Source: Viola odorata
Taxonomy: Eukaryota > Streptophyta > Magnoliopsida > Malpighiales > Violaceae
Direction of reading: 5' to 3'
Length of the DNA: 64,000 nucleotides
Assembly (NCBI GenBank): GCA_963691705.1
Contig: OY829537.1
Span: 69,027,352 to 69,091,351, forward strand
Part shown: one piece after another, positions 31,143 through 41,610 of the stretch
How positions within the stretch are numbered: position 1 is the first letter of the stretch
Layout of the letters: each line of letters opens with the position of its first letter
Translations under genes and position numbers: made by a program
The notes under the pieces: generated by a model
The model's database searches: none
What the model was told of the DNA's origin: nothing
Seen by the model: the letters and a program-made list of their open reading frames with translations, nothing else

Positions 31143-33572
31143 CTAGGAGGGGTATTTCATCTTTAGATGTTTTTGTGATATCACCGCTCCAAAGCGATTG
31201 AGGAAAGGCCGTCCGAGTATGACGTTATAGGGCAGATTCAGATCCACAACAAGGAACAACAAATTCTCTGACCGTTTGTAAGTGTCTTCTCGGAAGTATA
31301 CGGGTAGGGTGATTACTCCCGTAACAGGGATAGGGGTCCCATCCACTCCGACTATGGGTCTCTTACTAGGCGTTAACTCATCGTGGGGGCGTTTCATGAG
31401 GTTGTAAGCTTCCAGCGAAAAAAGGTTCACGGCACTCCCGTTGTCCACAAGAGTCCTTCTTATACCATGACTGGCGATGACAGGTGTGACTACCAAGGCG
31501 TCATTATGGGGATAGATAACGCCTTTCTCATCCTCTTCTGAAAAGGATAAGATCATGCGATCAAGTATGTCTATCGCTCCACCTTTCTTTGTCATGCCGT
31601 CTCGCGTACGCTTTTCCCCTTTCGCCACCATCGACTGTTCTGATTCATCTGTGTAGGGGATCCCTCCTGCTATGATATTGATTATGGGGATGTCGTCGCC
31701 ATCTATCGCGAAGGTTTCCCCACCTTTTCCTTTGGGAGCGTTATCCGGCTGTAGGACTGGAGGGGGTCTTGGTCTCTCGTCTACCGCTCTTCTTATCGGA
31801 TTGTTTCGGGCATCCTCCCTTACTTGAGTCGCAAATTCTCCCAGATATCCTTCCTCCACCAAGCGTTCTATCGCCCACCTTAATTCTCTGCAAGCCTCTG
31901 TGGAATGTCCTCTGGCTTTGTGGAATTTACAGTAAGCGTTTTCTCTCCTGCCTAAAAGCACTCCAGGCTTCGTGGGTGCCGGATAACGGATAGGAAGATC
32001 TCGCTGTTCCGCTATCGCCAATATCTCCGCTCTTGGTACATTCAAGGAGGGAAAATCCGGATCATACGCCCGATTTTTGTTAGCGTTCCCTTGACGCTGA
32101 CGAGGGGAACTACCTTGTCTTCCTTTCGAGGAATTTCCTTTTTGCTTATCGTAGGTCTTTGGGATGTAATCTTTCCGTCGAGCGTAATCATCAGTGTAAT
32201 GATCGTCAACCAGAGGATTTGCGGGAGCGGCAGGGATGCGAGGTGCCCCAGGCGGCATATCAAATGTTCTATTTCTATTTTCTTCTTCTTCCATTTTCGC
32301 ATAATTATGGGCTTTAAGTCTTAGTGCGTCCAAGGATATTGGAGGATCCACCATCAATGCATCTTTCAGTTTTCCATAATGGCAGTTTCTTTTCAGAGCT
32401 TCTATGGCGAAATCAACGGTAACGCCCGGCGTTAATGACATTTCCAGATCGAATCGGCTGAGAAATTCTTTCAATGTCTCTTGGGGCTTCCGCTGTATGT
32501 CAAATAACGCTGCGGCAGATTTCCGAATTGGAATTGCTGTACTAAATCTGCTCCGAAATTTGGATTCCAACTGTGCGAAATTACTAATGGATCCGCCAGG
32601 AAGACCTTCAAACCAAAGACGAGCAACTCCCGATAAGGTCATAACAAATATCTGACATAAAGCCGCATCACTGTGGGTTTGAAACTGGACGAAATCCTTC
32701 ACTTTGTTGATGTGCGAAATAGGATCTTTAGTACCATCATAAGTATCAGCGGGAAGCTTCACTCGCCGGCTGACCCTGTGACGTCTTACACGACGACTGA
32801 AAGGGTGACCTGAGGTATCATCAAGAATCTCACGCGCATGACGTGGGGGAGATATGTCTCCTTGTCGCCCTCCTTCCCTTGGTTCAGGTATATGATGTCG
32901 CCTGGGAGACCGACTGCGACTCCTGGGAGAATGACTTCGATTTCTTCTGCTACTGGATCTTTCACTGTACACGGGAGATAAACTCCTGTTTGTTCCTTCC
33001 CTCCGTCCGGCCCAACGGTTCCTTAACGCCTCAAGCTGCCTGTCTTTCTGCAGAAGAAGTCTTTGCGGCATTTGCGGTACATAAGCCTCTACTCCTCCTT
33101 GAGTGAGCTGTACGTGACCAACCGGGGGATTTCCTATGGATAAAGGCACTTGGGGGTTCTCTGGAAACAACGGGGGCAGAGGTCGATCAGCAACAATAGA
33201 TGATGTGAATAAGACGCGAGGAGGAACGCTAGATCGAGAAGCACCAGGCGTGACTCTAGTGGCCATTTCAGTCAAATATTCCAGGCGGGAACGAAGGGCC
33301 GCTATTTCCATAGCAAAGGGATTTTCATTGTTAAGCACAGATCCTTCCAAAAGAGGAGTATAAAGATCAGATCCCACCGTCTGTGATGAAGAAATGACCG
33401 TCTGTGAGGAGATAGATCCTCCGGCGATCCCGACCGAGGGGTCCAGAGGTCCCGAGATAGTCGATTGCGTCGTCATAGAGAGGTCAGCAGTAGCAAAAGG
33501 AAATAACCGCCTGCGAGTTGAGAAAGGAATACTAGAAAATGTAGTCCGGTCTTGCTCCGATCTGGCTGTCAT
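31143..33572 (-). CDS. gag: Tat element Gag-protease, ending in a single TAG before pol
   Basis: About 809 residues from the first ATG at 33572. An Arg/Ser-rich stretch (RSRSRSPRR) precedes the retrotransposon gag domain (ARLWFEGLPGGSISNF). A Tat-type Cys/His knuckle follows (YCKFHKARGHSTEAC), then the aspartic protease with VDNGSAVNLF. The protein ends HLKMKYPS and a TAG. The pol frame continues directly in the same phase, and copies 1 and 4 have TGG at this codon. The TAG is therefore either a mutation that separates Gag from Pol or a readthrough signal. The frame is otherwise free of stops, unlike the other three copies. Confidence 0.92.
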   Translation of the reverse strand: MTARSEQDRTTFSSIPFSTRRRLFPFATADLSMTTQSTISGPLDPSVGIAGGSISSQTVISSSQTVGSDLYTPLLEGSVLNNENPFAMEIAALRSRLEYLTEMATRVTPGASRSSVPPRVLFTSSIVADRPLPPLFPENPQVPLSIGNPPVGHVQLTQGGVEAYVPQMPQRLLLQKDRQLEALRNRWAGRREGTNRSLSPVYSERSSSRRNRSHSPRSRSRSPRRHHIPEPREGGRQGDISPPRHAREILDDTSGHPFSRRVRRHRVSRRVKLPADTYDGTKDPISHINKVKDFVQFQTHSDAALCQIFVMTLSGVARLWFEGLPGGSISNFAQLESKFRSRFSTAIPIRKSAAALFDIQRKPQETLKEFLSRFDLEMSLTPGVTVDFAIEALKRNCHYGKLKDALMVDPPISLDALRLKAHNYAKMEEEENRNRTFDMPPGAPRIPAAPANPLVDDHYTDDYARRKDYIPKTYDKQKGNSSKGRQGSSPRQRQGNANKNRAYDPDFPSLNVPRAEILAIAEQRDLPIRYPAPTKPGVLLGRRENAYCKFHKARGHSTEACRELRWAIERLVEEGYLGEFATQVREDARNNPIRRAVDERPRPPPVLQPDNAPKGKGGETFAIDGDDIPIINIIAGGIPYTDESEQSMVAKGEKRTRDGMTKKGGAIDILDRMILSFSEEDEKGVIYPHNDALVVTPVIASHGIRRTLVDNGSAVNLFSLEAYNLMKRPHDELTPSKRPIVGVDGTPIPVTGVITLPVYFREDTYKRSENLLFLVVDLNLPYNVILGRPFLNRFGAVISQKHLKMKYPS

Positions 33573-33636
33573 AACCGTTCCGATCTCCCAACTAAACGGA
33601 GCTTGGCTATTAAGGACACTCACTTAATACACCAAA

Positions 33637-33655
33637 GCTCTTAACGAAAGCACCA
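33637..33655 (-). other. Candidate primer-binding site of the intact Tat element
   Basis: Minus strand TGGTGCTTTCGTTAAGAGC, two bases from the end of the 5' LTR. Similar to the site of copy 1. The matching tRNA was not identified. Confidence 0.6.
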
Positions 33656-33657
33656 TT

Positions 33658-34193
33658 TGATAAGATCCGAGATCTCTTCTGGTCGGAAACGGCTGCTGCA
33701 GCTAGTCGGAGGGGAAGCGATCGGCGTCGGAGATACCTGCAAAGCGCCGGAGGGGGACTCCGGCGTAGACACTCCGATGCTTAAGTTAGTTCGAGTTTTT
33801 AGAATGGTAGAGGTTCTCCAAGATGATCTCGATCTTACCTTCTGTTTGGAAAGATGGGGGAATTTATAGGCCGAAGTTGGCGATACCTGACAGCGATAAG
33901 GGTGCAGCGATAAGCATCGTCCGAAGTTATCGCCTCCAGCGATAATGGGTGAGCCATCGCGGGCGATAATCACATAAGGCCTATCAGGAGCGACATCCTC
34001 TTCGTTCCCCTAGGATGGGATGACGCCGTGCATGTAAAGATGCATGAGATCCCCCCCCGCTGAAGTCGACCATCCTAGGAAACTTCCGCCGGCCCGGGCG
34101 ATAGGTTGGCTTTTCAGGGAAGCGTATAGAAACTCGTCAAGGATAGATGTCGTGGCTACAATATTGCCGTCAGGAGCATTCCAATTGTTATCA
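33658..34193 (-). repeat. 5' LTR of the intact Tat element
   Basis: 536 bp, partner of 18272-18806, with the TATA region CCTATAAATTCCCCC on minus. Differences from its partner include two G/A changes and a C-run length change. It is followed by the target duplication GTTAC at 34194-34198. Confidence 0.95.
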
Positions 34194-34198
34194 GTTAC

Positions 34199-35344
34199 TG
34201 ACCTGCCTAGGAAAGATCAAAGAAAAACAGGCTTGAGTGGTTAAAGAAAGGAGAATTGAGGGGTAGGTGAGTTGTCAAGGCCAAGGTGTAAGAAAAAGAG
34301 AAGATAGAAGAAAATGCAAAGTCTTTTGTCATTTTGTCATTTTCCATGTCTAATGATGCCTATACCCTAGATATTATATGAACTCAACTAGTGCCTAGCT
34401 ATGAATTTATTCACACATGGAAAAGTAATGGCATGAAGGCTTAATTGTGCTCACAAGGTACGCTTTTTGACTACAGGTGTCTAGGTCTTGGCGTGGTCAT
34501 AAGAGCATACAAGCAGAGTTGTGCATGATTAGGCATAGGTGTGATAAATGACAGATTTATTCTATGTGCAAAAGATCAAGAGTTCATGCTTCCTAGGGGT
34601 TTTTAAATAGTGGCATTGTGTATGTAGCATGGCAAGGAGATCTATTTACAAAAATGCAATACCAAAAATTCTAAAAAGTGAAAAAATTCGAGAAATAAAA
34701 ATTTGAAAAATTACCCATAAAGCACATAACACACAATCAGTCATGCAAACAAAATTTAAGCATGCAAGCAAGCAGGAACATAATTAAAAACATGCAAACA
34801 AGCAATCACACAAACACATAAAATCCTCCCCCACACTTAGGCAGCGCATTGTCCTCAATGCGAGGGAGTCATACAAAAGCAAACAGGGGCATAAAAAGGT
34901 TCAAAAAAGAAATTGTTCAAACAAAAATGAATGTACAAAATCAGCCCGAAGGCAATAGAGTTTAGGGAGGGGGAAGGGGATTAGGGGCCGGATGGAGACG
35001 ACATTCCTTGGGCAAATTCATCTATGGAGCATGGAGCGAAGCAGGGTGTTGTTCTCCAGGATGGCCGCTGTTAGGGGGTCAACGTTTCGGGTAGGTGGAT
35101 CTGTGGGTGCTCTCATCTCAGTATATGGGGCAGGTACAGGGCAGTGATTTCTAATTGGATTTTGGTAGGGGTCGTCTGGTCACCGGTGTGCTGTGAAGCA
35201 GAACCTCGATGCTCGGTGTGCGTTGAGTAGTCCAAGAGAATCCTAATTGCAACCAAAAAGGTATGAGATCCCAACCGAAATTCCTCTCCTAAAATAATAT
35301 ATTCTGTTCTAATTGTAGAAGGATTTGAAAACGTGGTACGGAGA
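34199..35344 (-). other. Athila-type 3' untranslated region (minus copy)
   Basis: Reverse-complement homologue of 44900-46000 of the plus-strand Athila copy. Shared landmarks are the phrase CACACTTAGGCAGCGCATTGTCCTCAATGCG (34847-34863 region), CAACCAAAAAGGTATGAGATCCCAAC (35250-35275), and the CTAGTGCCTAGCTATG/CACATGGAAAAG segment. No intact coding sequence. It continues at 18271 leftwards once the Tat insertion is removed. Confidence 0.7.
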
Positions 35345-36600
35345 AGGGAAGGTATGTGTGAACCTTGTGCCTTGTTGATGAGATCACGACTACTAGAACG
35401 CTTGAAGAGCCAGAGATAGCGCCAAAAGGGTCGATAACCAGTAGTAGAGCCCAAAAGCTAATGTTATGGATTGAGCGGGAGACACAAACGGATGCTTCCC
35501 ATACGCCATGTTAGACGTTGATGCAAATAACTGCCGAACCAGAAGCCACAAAGAATGTTATCGGACAAACACTTCTATCAGGATAAGTCAAACGGTTACC
35601 GGACAACTGTCGGGACAAGTTAAACGGGTTCCCTTAACCTTCCAAATGGATGATGTGTCAAGATCTTTCGACAATCTTCCAAACGGATGACGTGTCAAGA
35701 TCTTCCGGATTCCGTCAAGTCTTCAAATCTACCAAATTTGCTCTACTTATAAATAGCGCACTACTTTATCATTTCTAGGTAGTTTTTGTGTAAAGTATTT
35801 TTGCTTGCGTTGAGAATACTCCGCCCTTAAACACCAGGAACTCACCTTGTGAGAATCAAGTCCAGAAGATGACTTGATTCATTCCAAGTAAAAGATCTCT
35901 AGTCTTGAACCTATTAATTTACTGTTTGAGTACTGAATCCTTTAAAAGTTTGGGATATTTGTGTTCAATCAATTATCTTGGATTTCTGTCTTTGGATGTT
36001 TATGCGCAAGTGTGACTTGCTTGTTTATTGTTGATTGATTGCTTTTAATTAAAACTATCCACTCTATTTCCATTGTTACTACATTTTCGTGTTCATCTTT
36101 GTCCTTCTTATTTTTCCACTACGCACTTCTTTCTCTCTGTTTTCGCTTTATTCTTCGTCTTTGTTGAGAATACCCATTATACCTACTCGATAACTCAAGC
36201 TAGATGCTTAGTTGCAAAGCTCATCGCATTCGATTCTTCGAAAGGGAACTCATATCGCGTCAAAGGCTATCCAAAAGATCTTAGCACGTCATTCGTTTGG
36301 AAGGCTAAGGGAACCCATTTGACTTAGTTTGACTTGTCCTGATAGTTGTTCGGGTTCCATTTGACTTTTCTTGATAGATGCATCTGTCCGGTAACATTCT
36401 TTATGGTTTCCGGTTCGGTAGTTATCTGCGTCAATGTTTGACTTGGTGTATGGGAAGCATCCGTTTCTCTCTCGCTCAATCCACAACATTTGCTTCTGGG
36501 CTCCACTACGGGTTATCGGCCCTTTTGGCGTTATCTCCGACTCTTCAAGCGTTATAGTAGTCATGATCGCATCAATAAGGCACAAGGTTCTGGCATGAAC
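35345..36600. repeat. Large inverted repeat with unique centre
   Basis: The left arm (about 35359-35690) and right arm (about 36290-36591) are inverted copies of each other with moderate divergence. Landmarks are AACCTTGTGCCTTGTTGATG against ATCAATAAGGCACAAGGTT at the outer ends, then TATGGATTGAGCG against CGCTCAATCCA, and GGTTCCCTTAACCTTCCAAA against TTTGGAAGGCTAAGGGAACC. Each arm contains TGTTATGGATTGAG or its counterpart, a possible LTR start. The ~600-bp centre holds a TATA-like CTTATAAATAGC at 35748. This could be a fold-back element or two LTR-retroelement ends joined head to head. No target duplication was found. Confidence 0.6.
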
Positions 36601-37332
36601 AATTGAGAAACATTCTCTGGATTTAATTCATCAAAAAGATCTTATTTATTATTGTTGCTACCCGATTTTTGACAATCTTTTGTCACATTTTCATAATGTT
36701 ACGCTTATCACATTTAACAGCTCATCTAGGTCAAATTTCTGTTGGTTCTTGGTCCTAGGCTAGTTGGTGTAATATTCCATATTATTTCATGCACTTTTAA
36801 AAAATTTCATCCTTTTAAAAATGTCTTTTCACTCGAACTCTTATCGGCCTCGAGTAAGTTCATTCGGACCGAGGGTCGAACACGTTATTTCTTTTCTTGA
36901 TAAATACGTACTATTTTTCTCATGCACGCCATCATGTTCAGTTTCGTTCAATTTTTGTCGTAAGGACATTTATTTTGCGTCCGAACTTTTAACATTTCTG
37001 AAAGAGAAAATAAATGCGTTAAATCAAGTTTTGCATTTCTTCACTGTATACTATTTTCTCGCCTTATTTTTCTACACGATGAGGTATCCTCGGTTTGGGT
37101 TTATTTTCATTTTCGAGCGATTTCGTTTTCACCAAAAATTTCCCGTTCGTGCCCAAAACTAGGATAAATACCACATAAATGCATGTAAATCCTCCACCTC
37201 CTCGCCAACTCACTTTGATCATCACAATGTCCCATCCGATCACCCTTGGCCACACAATTAAGCTTGCTCATCGCCCGACCACACAACCAACCCCGACCAC
37301 ACAACCAACCGACTTCACATTTTTCTTTTCTC

Positions 37333-37340
37333 TATAAATA
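37333..37340 (+). promoter_or_regulatory. TATA box inside the Ogre-like LTR
   Basis: TATAAATA in TTCTCTATAAATAGCTTGC. A typical plant LTR core promoter, followed ~90 bases later by GAGAGGTAAGC, a possible splice donor. Confidence 0.55.
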
Positions 37341-37629
37341 GCTTGCTTCAAGCAACAAATGAAGGGCACCAAAATCTCCTCTTAATCACCATTTCTTGCT
37401 GATCCTTCTTGGTCCAAAACTCTCCTGGAGAGGTAAGCTTTCTCACTCTATCTTTTCTTTAATTTTCGTTTAGGCGGGAAAGAAAAAGAAAGAAGAAAGG
37501 TGGTGGGCTTCGGCCCACCTTTGTTTTAAATTAAAATTTGGGCTTGGCTTGTGCCAAACCCATTTTTTAATGCCCAAAATTCAAACGTGGGGCCCGGTCC
37601 ATTTATTTTTCGTCAAATTGTGTAAAACG

Positions 37630-37860
37630 TTCGTATGCTTGCATGATTCAAATAATTTGTTTATGTCATGCTTTATTTAATTAAATTCTTACATGATTTA
37701 AATGATTTTTTTATGCCATGTTTTATTTAATTAAATGCTTACATGATTTAAATAATTTGTTTATGCCATTGAATAATTCGTTTATGCTACGCTTTATTTA
37801 ATTAAATGCTTACATGATTCAAATGATTTGTTTAAATTATTGTGAAATTTTAATATGCTT
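37630..37860. repeat. Short AT-rich tandem repeats in the LTR
   Basis: Four diverged units around TTACATGATTTAAATGATTTG and TATTTAATTAAATGC, starting near 37638, 37689, 37738 and 37809, with irregular 50-70 base spacing. Confidence 0.6.
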
Positions 37861-38991
37861 GCATGTTATAAATTAATTAATTATTAGTTATGCCATGCTT
37901 AAATTGTTATAAATTGCTCATATGAAATAAATGAATTAATCGATTACTCATTAGCCATGTCTAATTAATTATTTACTTGTTTCCTATGTCTAATTAATTA
38001 TTTATTTGTTTGGCATGAAATAAATTGCTTATTTTTTCATCATTTTTATTTAAATATTCATTTATCAAATTAAATAAATATTGCATGCGCTCTTTATTAT
38101 TTATTTATTTTTAAAGCCATCGTTAACGCTTTCAATTAGCAAGGTAGATCAAGATCACGCAATGCGAGTACGCTTTCTATAGCTTCTTTTATTTATTTAA
38201 TGTTTTTTTTGCAAATATTATTTGTATACATGATATTTAAAAATGCTAAAAACTCATATATTTTATGCATGATAAAATCAATCCACATGCTTACATGTTT
38301 AAATCACTCGCTTTGTTTATACCATGAAATTAATTGCTATATATTGATATGTAAGCATGGTGGCTTCGAATCCCACACGGTTATGTGCATTCATAAAAAT
38401 TTATGATGTTAGTATTTATCCATGATAGGATCACGTAGTAATTAATTAATCATGCATGGCCCGATGATGACAAAGAGGGCTCTCGCTTTAGTAAAAGACC
38501 CAACGATTAATCAGTCCCGATCGGAAATAACAAAAATACTAAAGCGATGAATACCTCTGAGGGCCCATGGACAACTGGAAGGTGGCCCAATTTTCGTAAC
38601 AGGATTTTGTTGACACTTTACTATCGTTTACCTCATAAATGATTGAAAAGTGGCGCATTTCCGTATGCGGGATTGGACGACACTTTCCGGTTACTTACTC
38701 ATTTTCATGTTAAAAATTGTTTTCCAAACACCTTTTTACCGGTAACCTTTTTAAAGATGTGACTTGGGTGCCTAACACCTTCCCAAGTCCATAATACGAC
38801 CTCGAACCTTCGTTCTTTGGTTTAGACCAATTGTGCCTTAGTTTTTTTATTTTTATACCGTGACGCTTAGGTTTCCTAAACCTTAGAAAATAGGGTGGCG
38901 ACTTCATTGCATTATGCGAGACATCTATTTATGCTTAGCATCCGTCCCAAACCGTAAACTCGTTTTCAACGAAAAAGGGGGTGTGACAGTT

Positions 38992-39010
38992 TGGCGACTT
39001 CACTGGGGAC
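38992..39010 (+). other. Primer-binding site of the Ogre-like element
   Basis: TGGCGACTTCACTGGGGAC, three bases after the LTR end TGTGACA. From memory this is the type of site reported for Ogre-like Tat elements, primed by tRNA-Arg. The tRNA match was not verified. Confidence 0.55.
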
Positions 39011-40204
39011 TAGTAGGGTCGAAGCCGGTTTTTTTTTAAGGTGTTTGTTTTTTTATTATTTACTTGCTTTAATAAACTATTTTCGTGACTATTTGTTATT
39101 GCTTTGATCAACTGTCACACGCATTGCATGTATAGGCCCTACACCCAGGGGCAGCCATACCAAATAAGTTTAGGACGAGGATTGATGACACCCTGGGACT
39201 CAAGTCCTGGGTAATGTTCACAAAACCCAACCCGCTTGAACCCTTAAAGCTAGCCGAACGGTGGCCCAATTCTGGTAAGTGGATTCAGTGGACATGATTC
39301 AATCATTTACCTTGTAAATGGTTGGAAAGTGACCTGGATTCATGGGAAGGAATTGGTAGTCGCTCTACGACACTTTTTGGACCATTCTATGGTATCGCCG
39401 GGAACCTTCAGGCCGTTAGAACTTTAGTCGACGTCAAAAGCCCCCATCACGTGCATCATACTTGTTTTATAGTGGCTTGGTTTACCACGTTTTCTACGTT
39501 TTTTCTCCCTTCCGCACCATTTATAGTAATGCATGTAAAGAACCTAGTAAAATATTTCATTCAATTTACTAATACTGGAACTCTGTTTTATTTTTTTCGA
39601 GACCCATCCTGCTTGTTTAAATGACAGTGCCTACGCTACTTTCGCTTGTTACTTTTAGGGGAAGACGTTTTGGGGACCAAGTTGCACGAGAGGATATGTT
39701 GAAATTCAATTTTCATTCCTGATATTACGGCAAAGATTGGGATAGAGGAACTGGTGATGCAAAAAGGAGAGATTGCGTCATTAGAATATTTTGATGAGCA
39801 AACGGATCCCGACTTCCAAGATTGACGCCTTCAGAATCAAGCATCTGTTGCTTAGATTTTTTTTTCTTTTACCCCATGTAACAATGTTCCTAGACTTTGT
39901 CTACTAGCTTTGGGTAGATCTAGATAGTCAAAACCAACTTGTAATGGTTGTAACCTTTTTTTTTACGAAAAAAATCAATGACAAAATGACATAAATTATT
40001 CGGATAATTATGAAATGTGTTTTTCTTTCACACATCTAAAAGATATCAAATGACTATCGCCTACAATCAAATCAACCTCCCCCCCAAAATGAACCACATA
40101 TAAAGCCCACGAAAAGAAAAAAAACACAACACAAAGGACTGACCTTGGAAATAATAAAAAAAAAACACGCTCACAAAAAAATTTAGAACACAAGAAATAG
40201 TTAT
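39011..40204. other. Leader region after the Ogre-like primer site, no gene recognised
   Basis: No protein homology. The segment GAACGGTGGCCCAATTCTGG...GGTTGGAAAGTGACC near 39250-39340 echoes 38580-38660 inside the LTR (AAGGTGGCCCAATTTTCG...TGAAAAGTGGCG), a diverged internal duplication. AT-rich with poly-A and poly-T tracts towards 40200. Confidence 0.4.
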
Positions 40205-41610
40205 TTTTGGGTTCAGCCGCACACTCTTTTACCTTGGCCAATATGAATGCTTTTGTCTCCACATTTTTACTCAACCAAAACACGAAAGATGTTCATCACA
40301 CAAAGAAATTCATCCCCACTAAATTTCATAACGTTCTGGCCAGCCAATCTCTCGCAAACAATTGGAACGCCAGGCCAGTTGCTCCTCTCGGTCTCAGTTG
40401 CGCAATATTTTGTCTCGGCAAAATGGAGATGATTTACTCAGAGTTTACATTCGACCAAAACATGAAAGATGTCGGAAAAAGGTTGAAACTTAACCATGCC
40501 AAATGTCGAGAAGTTCTGGGCAGCCAATCTCTCACAAAAAAATTCGGAATGCAAGGACAGCCGCTCCTTCTCGGTCTTAGCTGCGCGTTATTTTGTTTTG
40601 GCCAAAATCGACACCATTGGTTAGGATTTTCCACTTGGCCAAAACATGAAAGATTCTTATAACAGATTCAAGTGTACCCATACCAAATTTCAGAACATTC
40701 TAGGCATAATTTGAACATCATATGAAAATCAAAGCAGCGGCTAGCGTGAATCACGCTAAGAGCTTAGCGTGATTACGCTAAGCACTTTTTCCTTAGCGTG
40801 ATCACGCTAAGGATTTTTAAAAATCACCAAATTCTCTTCAGCAGCTAACGTGATTCACGCTAAGACCTTACCATGATCACGCTAAGCCATAAGAAATTGC
40901 GCTCGTTATCAGCTGTGCAATCGTTTTCCTCGACCAAAATGGATAGGATTTTCCTGGAATTTCCTCTCGATCAAAACACCAAATATGTAGACAACAAGTT
41001 TAAGAATACCCCCTCCAAATTTCAGATCTTTCGGAGCCGTAACTCTCTCACAACAAAATTAGAATGCAAAGATTGCTGTTTCTTCTCGGTCTCAGCCGCG
41101 CGATCTTTTGTCCCGACCAATATGGACACAATTGACTCAGAATTTTCACTTGGCCAAAACACAAAAGATGTTTATAACAGATTTGAGTGTAGTCACACCA
41201 AATATCAGAACATTTTGGGCTACAAATCTCTCGCAAATAATTTAGACGTGAGGATGACTGCTCTACTCGGTCTCAGCTGCGCGTTCTTTTATTTTGGCTG
41301 ACATAGCCGCAATTGGCTCGGAATTCCCCCTTGGCCAAAACACGAAATATGTTCATAACACATTGAATATTTTCCATACCAAAAATGGGATTTTTCCGAG
41401 CAGCACATCGCTGGAAAATAATTTAGACGTAAGAAGGATAGTTTTCTTGGTCTCAGCCGCGCGATCTTTTGTCTCGACCAATATGGACACAATTGACTCA
41501 GAATTTCCGCTCGGCCAAAACACGAATAATGTTGATAACGGATTGAAGTATGCTCATGCGAAAAATAAAAATTTCTGGGAGACGGATCTCTTGCAAACAA
41601 TTTAGAGATT
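40205..41610. repeat. Satellite-like tandem array, ~180-bp monomer, about seven to eight copies
   Basis: Units are phased by the phrase CTCGGTCTCAGCCGCGCGAT at about 40214, 40390, 40568, 40905, 41085, 41268 and 41450. Spacing is 176-183 bases, except one double-length step interrupted by the palindrome cluster. Each unit also has TTGGCCAAAACACGAAAGATG, a CCAAATTTCAGAACATTCTGG-type box and GCCAATCTCTCGCAAACAA. Units are strongly diverged from each other. No protein is encoded across units, because lengths are not multiples of three. It lies 1.2 kb downstream of the Ogre-like primer site. Confidence 0.85.
40737..40890. repeat. Cluster of five ~20-bp palindromes
   Basis: A perfect 22-base palindrome, half-site CCTTAGCGTGA, sits at 40791-40812. 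Imperfect versions lie at about 40739-40760, 40763-40783, 40845-40865 and 40867-40887. All share AGCGTGAT(T/C)ACGCTAAG. The cluster interrupts the ~180-bp array and could fold into hairpins or bind a dimeric factor. Confidence 0.8.

Larger units (their letters stand above)
18272..34193 (-). mobile_element. Complete Tat-lineage Ty3/gypsy retrotransposon with antisense gene block
   Basis: The element is 15.9 kb long, bounded by near-identical LTRs with TGATAAG...GTTATCA ends and by a perfect 5-bp target duplication GTTAC (18267-18271 and 34194-34198). In its own direction (minus) the order is 5' LTR, primer site, gag-protease, pol (RT, RNase H, second RNase H, integrase), a ~9-kb 3' region and the 3' LTR. 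The second RNase H is diagnostic of the Tat lineage (Tat/Ogre/Retand). The 3' region carries four genes on the opposite strand. By eye the LTRs differ at about five places in 535 bases, so the insertion is young. It split an older Athila element. Confidence 0.9.
36653..38988 (+). repeat. Candidate Ogre-like LTR, single copy in window
   Basis: Starts TGTTGCTACCCGATTTTTGAC and ends GGGGGTGTGACA, immediately followed by a primer-site-like sequence. About 2.3 kb, very AT-rich, with a clear TATA box at 37333. No second LTR was seen, so the element is truncated or its other end is missing. The start is the least certain boundary. Confidence 0.5.

Noticed and set aside
38200..38406. Small AT-rich open frame as a host peptide gene
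   Set aside because: Lies inside the putative LTR, low complexity, no supporting signals.
40207..41605. Several 100-150 codon frames in the 40-41.6 kb region
   Set aside because: They read through tandem monomers whose length is not a multiple of three and have no homology.
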